Positions 54,463-62,977 of a stretch of DNA of 64,000 nt are shown here, piece after piece. The notes below the pieces were generated by a model. It saw only the letters and a program-made list of their open reading frames with translations. It did not search any database and was not told where the DNA came from. The first letter of the stretch is position 1; every line of letters starts with the position of its first letter. This DNA is from Minicystis rosea (GTDB lineage: Bacteria > Myxococcota_A > Polyangia > Polyangiales > Polyangiaceae): positions 10,586,377 through 10,650,376 of the forward strand of contig CP016211.1 of assembly GCA_001931535.1 (NCBI GenBank), in the 5' to 3' direction. The translations under genes were made by a program, and so were the position numbers.

Positions 54463-54873
54463 TCAGCCGCGCGGCGCCGCGGGGAGCTCGGCGAGGCGCC
54501 GGCGTCGCAATGCCACGAGCATGCCCGCGGCGCAGACGAAGATCAGGATCTCCGAGAGAATGGTAATCGCCCGGTGCGACGGGGCCATGCGGAAGACGGC
54601 GAAGGCGAGGCGCACCGTGAACCATTCATGCGCTTCGGCCGGGATGGGGCCACCGCCGTGCTGCCAGAAGAAGCGCGCGACGGTGGTGAGGAAACACTCG
54701 CCGAGGAAAAAGCGAGACGCCTGGTTGAGCACGATGAAGCCGATGGCGTAGCGCGCGTACCAGCGCGTCGCGCGCGGGTATTTCCGCGTGAAGAGGAGGG
54801 GCAGACCGGCGACCCAGAGGACCATGAAGATGGCGTGGACGAAGTCGACGAGCGACGCGATCACGGGGAACAT
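54463..54873 (-). CDS. DUF2784-like four-helix membrane protein
   Basis: 136 residues. Four hydrophobic segments: IASLVDFVHAIFMVLWVAGLPLLF, YAIGFIVLNQASRFFLGECFLTTV, HEWFTVRLAFAVFRM and AITILSEILIFVCAAGMLVAL. The layout and CFLT block recall DUF2784 membrane proteins. No catalytic residues are evident. Confidence 0.7.
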   Translation of the reverse strand: MFPVIASLVDFVHAIFMVLWVAGLPLLFTRKYPRATRWYARYAIGFIVLNQASRFFLGECFLTTVARFFWQHGGGPIPAEAHEWFTVRLAFAVFRMAPSHRAITILSEILIFVCAAGMLVALRRRRLAELPAAPRG

Positions 54874-55110
54874 CGCTCGGGGAAGGTCAGCAAATCGGGT
54901 TCCAAGGCACCCCGATCGCGACTCGGGCCCTCCCGGATAGGGCTTCTGCGCGCGCCCGGAGGGTGGTTGTCGCGGGCGGATTGCGGCGGCGAACGACCCT
55001 CGAGCACCTCGATGGTTTGGGCAGATCGCGCGCAGCGCGGGGCGGAGATGGGGTGAGCGTGATGCCGAATCGAGGCGCGCCGGGGCGGAGGTGAGGTGTG
55101 GCGCGACGGA

Positions 55111-55539
55111 TCAGTGAGGCACGGATGCGTCCATTTCGCACGAGATGCCGCCCTGGTCGCTCGACGAGGGATTGCAGCCGGCGTCGGCGCCGTCGGTCGG
55201 CGGGACGGAGTATTCGTGACCGGGCGGGTACGAGGCGGTGGCGGTGAGCGGGTGATGGCCGCTCGGCGCAACGGCGGGGGCGGCGTTCGGCGCAGTGGGC
55301 GCGGGGCTCGGGCGGCGATGCTCGGGCACGCACATGCCATTCGCGGGGTTGCACACGGTGCCTTGCAGGCATTGCGCCCAGCATTGGCCGGCGGCGCGGT
55401 TGGCAGCGCCGGCGGCGACGGCGAGGCCGGTGGCGACGGCCGCGTGGCCGGTCGTGCCGTAGGGCGCCGAGCTCTGGCAGGCGGCGAGGGCCGCGATGAT
55501 GGTGAGCGGGAACGCGAAGGCAGCGAGGCGACGCGACAT
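55111..55539 (-). CDS. Small lipoprotein
   Basis: 142 residues from ATG 55539. Signal peptide MSRRLAAFAFPLTIIAALAAC (lipobox). A helical Ala-rich segment (AAVATGLAVAAGAANRAAGQC) and a short disulfide-type stretch (CWAQCLQGTVCNPANGMC) are followed by a Pro-rich tail. No known family. Minus strand, just after the next lipoprotein gene (19-nt gap). Confidence 0.7.
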   Translation of the reverse strand: MSRRLAAFAFPLTIIAALAACQSSAPYGTTGHAAVATGLAVAAGAANRAAGQCWAQCLQGTVCNPANGMCVPEHRRPSPAPTAPNAAPAVAPSGHHPLTATASYPPGHEYSVPPTDGADAGCNPSSSDQGGISCEMDASVPH

Positions 55540-55558
55540 CGCCGCCGACCCTAGCATG

Positions 55559-55915
55559 TCAGAAGCAGTTGTCGGGATCGGTGCACACCATGGAAACGCA
55601 GGTGGTGAGCGCGGCGAGCTCGCTGTCACAGGCCGAGATGCCCATGCATTGCGAGGCCGGGTTCTCGGTGATGCACGCGAGCGACGCGCTCCAGGCCTCG
55701 GGGCACTTTTCGGCGAAGAGAGCTCCGGATTGCTCGCAGCTCGCCGTGCACGTGTCCGAGGCCATGCCCGGACAGGCCGCGGCGGTGGCGTTGCACGCGT
55801 CCGCACAGGAGGGCTGCTCGGTGATGGGCGAGCTGCCGTCGGTGTCGACGACGACGCTGCCACCGCACGCGACGAGGAGGAGCGAAAGAGGAAGGAGCGA
55901 AAGGAGGCTTCTCAT
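55559..55915 (-). CDS. Cys-rich small lipoprotein
   Basis: 118 residues from ATG 55915. Signal peptide MRSLLSLLPLSLLLVAC (lipobox). The body has about ten Cys in a helical pattern (CADACNATAAACPGMASDTCTASCEQSG, CPEAWSASLACITENPASQCMGISACDSELAALTTCV), as in small disulfide-linked helical bundles. Probably cotranscribed with the lipoprotein gene downstream. Confidence 0.7.
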   Translation of the reverse strand: MRSLLSLLPLSLLLVACGGSVVVDTDGSSPITEQPSCADACNATAAACPGMASDTCTASCEQSGALFAEKCPEAWSASLACITENPASQCMGISACDSELAALTTCVSMVCTDPDNCF

Positions 55916-56126
55916 GGTGGTGGAGGATCGGCCATGGCCGGGGTCATGGTCAATGAAGGCGCAGAACGCGCCGCGCTCGGGCCTCGAATGAAATGCGCGA
56001 GCGCTTCCTTCAGCTCGGAAGCTTGGGGATAGGGCGAGCGACACCGCGCGGGCCATGCTCTTTTCGCGCGCCGCATCGGGCCCTGACAGCGATGCTGTGC
56101 TGCCGGGCCCGATCGCAGGTGCGCTC

Positions 56127-56888
56127 TCAAGCGCCGCGGTGCTGCGCGTAGCCCACGAAGAAGGGGCCCATCTGGGCGATGAACTCCGCGGTCTGCCGCG
56201 TCTTGCGCATGGTCTGCACGAGGTGGCTGAGGGGATGGAGATCCTTGCCGACGAGGCCGATGACGAACTCGTTGTCCTCGGCGTCGAGGCCATGACAGGC
56301 GAGGCGGACGTCGTGCGCCAGCTCGGCCTGGCCGTAGGCGAAGCCGATGGTGGCGTGCTCGCGGAGGATGCCCGACTGCTCCTGCGGCTCGAGCCGATTG
56401 AAGGGCCCGTTGCGGCGCAGCGGATACCACACGTGCCAGGGCCAAGCCTCGTTGGAGACGTACTCGATGGGGCGGCGGAGGATGGCGTGATCGAGATCGG
56501 GCTCGTGGCCGAGCGCGTAGGTGCGGCCGAGCATCCCGAACGACGGGCGCATCACCGCGCGGCGGAGGTCGCCTTCGGCGAAGAGCGGGCGCACGTTGCG
56601 CACGAAGTGGGCGGGATCTTCGTTCCAGGTGAGCAGGCCGACACCACGAGGGGACATGGTATCTGCGTAGACCACGCCGGGGATCTGACGCTCACGAAGG
56701 AGCTTGGCGAGGGCGGCGCTGCTCGCGTCCGCAGCTTCGCCTTCGGGCATGTCGAAGACGAGGAGCTGCATGAAGAGGCGCCGGTTCATCGCCTGGCGCT
56801 CGCCGTCTTTCTTGCCGCCGTACTCGTTGACGTCGATCGCGGGCAGGCCCGGCATGCGAGAGGCTTCGGGCGAAGTGGGGGTCGTCAT
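56127..56888 (-). CDS. Chlorite dismutase/HemQ-family protein
   Basis: 253 residues from ATG 56888. The ferredoxin-like dimeric Cld fold is suggested by RRLFMQLLVFDM, and the second half has WHVWYPLRRNGPFNRLEPQEQSGILREHATIGFAYGQ, NEFVIGLVGKDLHPLSHLVQTMRKTRQTAEFIAQMGPFFVGY. Tyr155 in WYPLRR corresponds by position to the catalytic Tyr of coproheme decarboxylases, and His178 in REHATIG to the haem-ligating His. Most such bacterial proteins are HemQ (coproheme decarboxylase, last step of coproporphyrin-dependent haem synthesis). Whether this organism uses that path is not shown here. Divergent from the kinase gene. Confidence 0.83.
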   Translation of the reverse strand: MTTPTSPEASRMPGLPAIDVNEYGGKKDGERQAMNRRLFMQLLVFDMPEGEAADASSAALAKLLRERQIPGVVYADTMSPRGVGLLTWNEDPAHFVRNVRPLFAEGDLRRAVMRPSFGMLGRTYALGHEPDLDHAILRRPIEYVSNEAWPWHVWYPLRRNGPFNRLEPQEQSGILREHATIGFAYGQAELAHDVRLACHGLDAEDNEFVIGLVGKDLHPLSHLVQTMRKTRQTAEFIAQMGPFFVGYAQHRGA

Positions 56889-57047
56889 GGCGGCCCATTC
56901 TGCCGCGCCGAGGCCGCGAGCAACAGGGCGGCGCGCGCGTTCCGTCGAGCCTGGCCGTCTCGAGATTTGCCGATACGTCACCAGGAGCTGCCCGAGGCTG
57001 GTACTCTCGCGCCGTCGCGTCCTCCGGCGCGTCGAGGTCTCCGGGCC

Positions 57048-60000
57048 ATGAGCGAAGACAGGGCGGCGTACGAGAGCATCGGCAAGGCGCACGAGAGCGT
57101 CGGCAAGGCGTACGAGAGCATCGGCAGGCGCTACTGGATCCTCGGCACGCTCGGCCAAGGCGGCATGGGGACGGTGCTGCTCGCGAAGGATCGCCTCGAC
57201 GGTCGCGTCGCGCTCAAGCGGCTCACGCCGGCGCAGGAGCAATGGGACGGCGCGCTGCGCGCGCTCCGGAACGCCGACGCGCCCACGCCGCAGCTCCTCA
57301 CGACCAAGGGTCCGGCCGGCTACGCGCCCGCGCGGCGCGCGCCGCTCGACGGCGCGACGCTCGTGTCGATGAACGGCGCGGCGCCGAGCGGCGTGCTGGC
57401 GAGCGAAGCTTTGGCGAACGACGCTTCGGCGAACGAGGCTTTGGCGAGCGGGCTCGGCATGGCTTCGACCATCTGGCACGTCGCCGATCCCGCGCGGCCC
57501 ACCGTGGTCCTGCCGACCACCGCGGTGAGCGCCGGCGAGCGCGTCGCGGTGAGCGAAGGGCAGAGCGACGAGCAGGACGAGGCGCTCGCGGAGATGCTCC
57601 GCCTCACGCTGGCGCGGGAGTTTCGGCTCCTCTCGTCGCTGCGTCACCCGAACATCATCAGCGTGCTCGACTACGGCTTCGACGACGAGCTCCGGCCCTA
57701 TTTCACGATGGAGCTGCTCGAAGGGGCGGAGTCCATCCTCCTCGCGGGCCGGGGAAAATCGTTGGAGGTCAAAGTCGATCTGATCGCGCAGACGCTCCAA
57801 GCGCTGGCGTATCTCCACCGCCGTGGCGTGATTCATCGGGATTTGAAGCCCGGAAACGTGATGGTCGTGGACGGGCGGGTGAAGGTGCTCGACTTCGGCG
57901 TCTCCATCCTGCGCGAGCGCGAGGTCAACGATGGGCGCTTCATCGTGGGCACGCTCGCGTACATGGCGCCGGAGCTGCTCGGCGGCGCGCCCGCGAGCGA
58001 GCAGTCGGATCTGTATGCCGTCGGCGTCATCGCGCACGAGCTGTTCTCGGGTCGGTATCCTTTCGACACCACCAGCATCGCCGCGCTGCGGGAGGCCGTG
58101 CTGCGCGCGTCGCCGAGCCTTTCCGATGTCGACGCGACGGTGGCGCCCATCATCGCGCGGCTCCTGTCCAAGCAGCCGGAGGATCGGCCGGCCAACGTCG
58201 ACGAGGTGATCGCGGCGCTCGGCACACGCACCGGGCAGCCGCTCTCGGTGGAGACGGCGACGACGCGCGAGAGCTTTTTGCAAGCGGCTGAGCTCGTGGG
58301 TCGAGACGTCGAGCTCGCGCAGCTCTCCGAGAAGCTGATGGCGGCCATCCGCGGCCAAGGCAGCGGCGCGCTCGTGGGCGGCGAGAGCGGCGTGGGCAAG
58401 TCGCGGCTGATCGACGAGCTTCGGGCGCGCGCGCTGGTGGACGGCGTGGTGGTGCTGCGCGGGCAGGCGCTGCGCGAAGGCGGGCCGTACCATGCGTTCC
58501 GCGACGTGATTCGAGGGCTCGTGCTGCGCACGGAGCCCGATGATCACGAGGCCTCGGTGCTCCAAGCGGTGGTGCCCGACATCGACGCGCTCCTCGATCG
58601 CGCGGTGCCCGAGCGGCTCGCGATCGATCCCGAGGCCGCCAAGACGAGGCTCTTCGGCGTGGTCGAGGCGCTGCTCGCGCGGAGCCGAGAGCCCACCCTG
58701 GTGGTGGTGGAAGATCTCCACTGGGCCGGCAGCGAGAGCTTGCGGCTGCTCGCCGAGGTGGCGCGGATCGCCGCCGATCTGCCGCTGCTCGTGGTGGGCA
58801 CGTTCCGCGACGACGAGCGCTCCACGCTGCCGTCCGAGCTGCCGGGGATGGCGGTGCTCAAGCTGCGCCGGCTGGATGCGGTGGGCATCGCGGCGCTGGC
58901 GCAGTCGATGCTGGGTGAAGCGGGGCGGAGGCCGGAGGTGCTCGATCGGCTCGCCCGCGAAACCGAGGGCAACCCGTTCTTCTTGGTCGAGGTGGTGCGC
59001 GCGCTCGCGGAGGACGCGGGCGCGCTCAGCCGCGTGGGCCAAGAGCCGATGCCGAAGACGCTGTCGGCCGGGGGCATGCACTTGATCGTGCGCCGCCGGC
59101 TCGATCAGGTGCCGCGCCGCGCTCGCCCGCTGTTGGAGGCGGCGGCGGTGATCGGGCGGCGCATCGATCGGCCGCTCCTCGAACGGGTCTCGCCGAAGAC
59201 CAATCTCGAAGCGTGGCTCGAGACCTGCGCGAGCGTGGCCGTGCTCGAGGTGGACGAGAAATCGTATCGCTTCGCGCACGACAAGCTGCGCGAAGGCCTG
59301 CTCGCCGCGCTCTCCGAGGACGCGTGCCGCGCGCTCCACCGGCGCGTCGCCGAGGCCATCGAAGCGGAGTACCCCGGCTCGCCGGAGCACACGGCCGCGC
59401 TCACGCAGCATTGGGCCGCGGCCGGCGACAAGGCGAAAGAAGCGCACTATGCGACGCTCGCCGGTGAGCAGGCGCTGGAGAACAGCGCGTACCTCGAGGC
59501 CGTCGCGTACTTCGAGCGCGCCGTGGCGCTCCTCTCCGCGGGCCAGACCCAAGAGCCCAAGGGCTTCGTGGCGAAGGCGCGGCGCACGCTCTCGGCCATC
59601 GTTCCGGTCGGGCGCGAGGAGGTTTCGTCGGCGAGCGATCGCTTCCGCTTAGGCTTGCTCGAAGGGCGCCTGTCGGAGGCTTATGGCCGCCTCGCCAACC
59701 ATTTCGAGGCGTTCCAGCGAGGAGAGCGCGCGCTCGCGCACCTCGGGCGGCCGATGCCGCATGGGCCTTTGGGGCTCGTCGTCGGCTTGTCGGTGCAGGC
59801 GGGGCTCCGCGCGTTGATGAGCACGTGGCCGGATCGCTTCGAGGCGCGCTCGGCCGAAGAGCGCGCGGCGTTGCTCGAAGCGACGCGCATCCAGACGCGC
59901 ATCACCGAGGCCTGCTTCTACACGCAGTCGTCGCTGCCGATGATGTGGAGCGGCCTCGCGGTGCTGAACCTCGGCGAGCCGGCGGGGCCGTCGGCGACCC

Positions 60001-61025
60001 TCGCGTGCGGCTACGCGCTCATGGCTGCGGTGGCGGGCATCATCCCGCTGCATGCGATGGCCGAGGCTTGGAGCCGGCGCGCGCTCGAGCTCGTCGACAT
60101 CGCGGGCACGCCGTACGACGTCGCGTTCGTCTTGCAGCGCGTGTGCTCGTACCGCTTGTGGATGGGCGAGTGGCGCGTCGCCGAAGAGGGCTTCGGGCGC
60201 GAGCTTTCGATCGCGCGGCAGGTCGGGGATCACCGCCTCCTCGCCGACGTGATGATGTGCATGATCTTCACGGCCACGTACAAGATGGAGCTCCGCCGCG
60301 CCGAGGAGCATTTCGCCGAGCTCAACGTGTGGGTGCGCAAGACGGGGGACGCGCAGATCCTCTGCGGCGGGCGCATCGCCGAAGCGACGGTGATGCTCCG
60401 GCTCGGCCGCACGGAAGAGGCGGTTGCACTCTGCCAGGAGGCGCGTCCCATGGCGGATGCCTCGGCCCCGAGCCACGACGATGTGCGCTGCTACGGCGTG
60501 CTCGCGCTGGCCGCCTGGCGGGCCGGCGACGCTCAGCTCGCGCGCACGAGCGTGGAGCGCGCGCTCCAAGTGATCCTCGCGACGCGGCCGGTCGCCTATT
60601 GGACGCACGACGGCGTCACCTTTGCGGCGGAGGCGGCGCTCGCGATGTTGGAAGCGGCCTCGGCGGCGCCGCCGTACGAGCGCGCGGCCTTCGAGAAGCT
60701 TGCCGATCAAGGTGTTCGCGGGGCCGAGGCGTTCGCCAAGGTCTTCCCCATAGGAAAGCCGTTTGCGCTCTTGTGGCGAGGGTTGCGTCATCAGCTCGCG
60801 GGCCGGCCGGACAAAGCACGGCGCCTGTGGGAGAGCTGTCGCGCCGAAGCGGAGCGCATGAGCCTCCCGTACGAAGAGGGCCGCGCGCTCTTGGAGCTCG
60901 GGCGGCATTTGCCGCCGGGGCATCCCGATCGGCGCCCGCTGCTCGCGCGCGCCTCGGCGATCTTCGAGAGGCTCTCCACCGTGCCCGATCAACAGCGCGC
61001 CGACGAGGCGGCGGCGGTGACGTGA
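57048..61025 (+). CDS. Ser/Thr protein kinase fused to AAA ATPase and TPR region
   Basis: 1325 residues from ATG 57048. Kinase domain: Gly loop GTLGQGGMG, Lys57 in VALKRL, alphaC Glu191, HRD 263-265, DFG 282-284, APE 307-309. About 130 residues separate Lys57 and Glu191 where 15-25 is usual, so the N-lobe has a roughly 110-residue insertion. An AAA/STAND ATPase follows: Walker A GGESGVGKS (444-452) and Walker B LVVVEDLHWA (551-560). Helical tetratricopeptide-like repeats run from about 760 to the end (ALENSAYLEAVAYFERAVALL, AWRAGDAQLARTSVERAL). This kinase-ATPase-TPR layout is typical of myxobacterial signalling proteins; target unknown. A methyltransferase gene overlaps its stop. Confidence 0.92.
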   Translation: MSEDRAAYESIGKAHESVGKAYESIGRRYWILGTLGQGGMGTVLLAKDRLDGRVALKRLTPAQEQWDGALRALRNADAPTPQLLTTKGPAGYAPARRAPLDGATLVSMNGAAPSGVLASEALANDASANEALASGLGMASTIWHVADPARPTVVLPTTAVSAGERVAVSEGQSDEQDEALAEMLRLTLAREFRLLSSLRHPNIISVLDYGFDDELRPYFTMELLEGAESILLAGRGKSLEVKVDLIAQTLQALAYLHRRGVIHRDLKPGNVMVVDGRVKVLDFGVSILREREVNDGRFIVGTLAYMAPELLGGAPASEQSDLYAVGVIAHELFSGRYPFDTTSIAALREAVLRASPSLSDVDATVAPIIARLLSKQPEDRPANVDEVIAALGTRTGQPLSVETATTRESFLQAAELVGRDVELAQLSEKLMAAIRGQGSGALVGGESGVGKSRLIDELRARALVDGVVVLRGQALREGGPYHAFRDVIRGLVLRTEPDDHEASVLQAVVPDIDALLDRAVPERLAIDPEAAKTRLFGVVEALLARSREPTLVVVEDLHWAGSESLRLLAEVARIAADLPLLVVGTFRDDERSTLPSELPGMAVLKLRRLDAVGIAALAQSMLGEAGRRPEVLDRLARETEGNPFFLVEVVRALAEDAGALSRVGQEPMPKTLSAGGMHLIVRRRLDQVPRRARPLLEAAAVIGRRIDRPLLERVSPKTNLEAWLETCASVAVLEVDEKSYRFAHDKLREGLLAALSEDACRALHRRVAEAIEAEYPGSPEHTAALTQHWAAAGDKAKEAHYATLAGEQALENSAYLEAVAYFERAVALLSAGQTQEPKGFVAKARRTLSAIVPVGREEVSSASDRFRLGLLEGRLSEAYGRLANHFEAFQRGERALAHLGRPMPHGPLGLVVGLSVQAGLRALMSTWPDRFEARSAEERAALLEATRIQTRITEACFYTQSSLPMMWSGLAVLNLGEPAGPSATLACGYALMAAVAGIIPLHAMAEAWSRRALELVDIAGTPYDVAFVLQRVCSYRLWMGEWRVAEEGFGRELSIARQVGDHRLLADVMMCMIFTATYKMELRRAEEHFAELNVWVRKTGDAQILCGGRIAEATVMLRLGRTEEAVALCQEARPMADASAPSHDDVRCYGVLALAAWRAGDAQLARTSVERALQVILATRPVAYWTHDGVTFAAEAALAMLEAASAAPPYERAAFEKLADQGVRGAEAFAKVFPIGKPFALLWRGLRHQLAGRPDKARRLWESCRAEAERMSLPYEEGRALLELGRHLPPGHPDRRPLLARASAIFERLSTVPDQQRADEAAAVT
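57069..57128 (+). repeat. 21-nt tandem repeat encoding a heptad
   Basis: Three near-identical 21-nt units (TACGAGAGCATCGGCAAGGC and relatives) encode YESIGKA-HESVGKA-YESIGRR, residues 8-28 of the kinase, immediately before its Gly-rich loop. Confidence 0.8.
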
Positions 61026-62284
61026 TCGATCCGCGCGAGCCTGCGCCCTTCGAGGCTGCGCGTGCGTTTGCGGAGGTGCGGAAGGTCCTCGAGCCGGTGC
61101 GCGACATCCTCGAGGGCCGCGTCGAGAGCGAGGAGCCGCCGCGCTGGTGCAGCACGCGCGGCTGGGAGGCTTTCCTCCTCGGGCTCGACGACGTGGAGCT
61201 CTCGCGCTGCGAGGCCGAGGGGCTCTCCGCGCGGGCCGCGGTGATCGCGGGCGCGCCCGCCGGTCTGGTGGCGCTCGCCGCCGACATCGCCGCGGTCACG
61301 CGTCTGCCGGTCCTCGCGGAGGAGGCGCGATCGCCTTCCGAGGCCGCGCTGCGCGCCGTCTCTCTGCGCAAGCGAACGCAGCTCGGCGCGCTCCTCGGCG
61401 CGCTCGGTCCGATGGCCGAGCACGCCGCGCGGATCGTCGACGTGGGCGCGGGCAGCGGGCACTTCACCCGTCTCGCGGCGGAGATGTTCGCGCGCGATGT
61501 GATCGGGATCGAGCGCGACGCGGCCCGCGTGGCCGCTGCGACGGCGCGCGCCGAGCAGCAAGCGCCGGCGGCGGGGGCTGCACGATTCGTGGCCATGGAT
61601 GCGAGCCGCGAGGCGCTCTCGCTCGCCGCAGGCGATCTCGCGGTCGGCCTGCACGCGTGCGGCGAGCTCGGTGATCGATTGGTCTCCGTGGCCGCGGAGG
61701 CGGGCAGCGACGTCGCGCTCGTGTCCTGTTGCTTGCAGAAGATCGGCGTCGTCGAGCGTGCCCCGCTCGCGCGCGCGGCCGCGGGCTTCACGTTGCGCCG
61801 CGACATCCTGGGCCTCGCCAACCTCACCTCGCAGCCGCAGGGCGTGGAGGTGAGCATCGACGCGACCTTGGCCGCGCGGGAAGCACGTCACGCGCTCCTC
61901 GGTCTGCTCCGCGCGCGCGGCGTCGCGGTCGCCCCCGGTGAGGAGATGCGCGGCATCAACCGCCGTCGCGCCCGCGGCGGCCTCGCCGAAATCGCGGCCC
62001 CCGCGCTCGCGCAGCGTGGCCTCGCGCCGGCGACGGAGGCCGAGATCCGAGAGCACGAAGCGGAGGCGCGCCGGCAGTACGCATCCATTCGACGGCTCTC
62101 GCTGCCGCGGAGCATGTTGGGTCGGCTGGTCGAGGTCGCCGTCGTCCTCGATCGCGCGGCCATGCTGGAGGAAAAAGGATACGGCGCCGAGGTCGCGACG
62201 ATCACGTCGCGCGCGGCCACGCCGCGGAACCTGGCCATTTTTGCGAGCCGCTCACCGGAGCGGCTCCCGCGCGTCGCGCGCTGA
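61022..62284 (+). CDS. SAM-dependent methyltransferase
   Basis: 420 residues; GTG 61022 overlaps the kinase stop (GTGA), so translation is coupled. Residues 15-130 are a helical extension (EPVRDILEGRVESEEPPRWCSTRGW). Motif I ARIVDVGAGSGHFTRLAAEMFARDVIGIERD is a clear class I SAM site. Then FVAMDASREALSLAAGDLAVGLHACGELGDRLV and VALVSCCLQKIG, as in Methyltransf_32/METTL25-like proteins. A C-terminal alpha region follows. Substrate unknown; coupling to the kinase suggests a shared pathway. Confidence 0.82.
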   Translation: MIDPREPAPFEAARAFAEVRKVLEPVRDILEGRVESEEPPRWCSTRGWEAFLLGLDDVELSRCEAEGLSARAAVIAGAPAGLVALAADIAAVTRLPVLAEEARSPSEAALRAVSLRKRTQLGALLGALGPMAEHAARIVDVGAGSGHFTRLAAEMFARDVIGIERDAARVAAATARAEQQAPAAGAARFVAMDASREALSLAAGDLAVGLHACGELGDRLVSVAAEAGSDVALVSCCLQKIGVVERAPLARAAAGFTLRRDILGLANLTSQPQGVEVSIDATLAAREARHALLGLLRARGVAVAPGEEMRGINRRRARGGLAEIAAPALAQRGLAPATEAEIREHEAEARRQYASIRRLSLPRSMLGRLVEVAVVLDRAAMLEEKGYGAEVATITSRAATPRNLAIFASRSPERLPRVAR

Positions 62285-62321
62285 GTCGACGACCCGTCGC
62301 GATCGCGACGAGCTGCCGGCC

Positions 62322-62843
62322 TCAGTTCTTGACGATGTGCTCTTGGATCGCGGCGCCGCCCGCGATCTCCTCACCGAACACGTCGACGTAGAGCACCTTC
62401 GGGATCATCCCCGACTCGTCCGTGGCCACGTAGAGGTGCTTCATGTACGCGTCCTTGCCCGCGATGGTGGTGCGCACGCGCCACTTGCCGGCGTCGGACT
62501 TCACCACCCACATCGGCCGCTCCTTGAAGGCCTTGAGCTTGAGCTGCCAGCTCTGCCCGTCCTTGGTCTGATCGCAGTCGTAGCCGTAGGCGATCTTCTG
62601 GAGCGTGGTGATCGAGCTGCGGCTCCCGTCCTCCGCCTTGTTGATCCAGTAGCCGACCATCGGCTCCTTGGGATCGAGCGTGCCGGCCTTGGTCACGCGG
62701 GCGTCGTAGTGGACCTCGTTGGCGTTCTTGCTCCGCTTGATGAAGAAGAGCTTGTCGTAGGTGACGTCGTCGGCGAGCGCCGGGAGCGAGGTGGAGAGCG
62801 CGACGGCGAAGCTCGTGAGGAGGAATGTGCGGCGGTGGTGCAT
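62322..62843 (-). CDS. DUF4833-like exported protein
   Basis: 173 residues. Signal peptide MHHRRTFLLTSFAVALSTSLPALA. DVTYDKLFFIKRSKNANEVHYDARVTKAGTLDPKEPMVGYWINKAEDGSRSSITTLQKIAYGYDC matches my memory of DUF4833 (FIERSKN...VHYDA...YW). Small periplasmic beta-rich domain; function unknown. Confidence 0.75.
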   Translation of the reverse strand: MHHRRTFLLTSFAVALSTSLPALADDVTYDKLFFIKRSKNANEVHYDARVTKAGTLDPKEPMVGYWINKAEDGSRSSITTLQKIAYGYDCDQTKDGQSWQLKLKAFKERPMWVVKSDAGKWRVRTTIAGKDAYMKHLYVATDESGMIPKVLYVDVFGEEIAGGAAIQEHIVKN

Positions 62844-62977
62844 GGCGGCTCCATGGTGCCATACCGGGTGAGCGCAGCGAAGCCCCGGGTGGCGCGGGAT
62901 GATTGTTCAGGTGAGGCGGCCGGCGCGGGTGCCGGGCAGAGCATCCGACGGACGAGGGCCCGAGGATCTTCAGCGCT

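Noticed and set aside
56889-59552. Upstream extension of the HemQ-like frame antisense to the kinase gene
   Set aside because: Lacks domain features; the kinase on the other strand has all catalytic motifs. Only the part from 56888 downward is coding.
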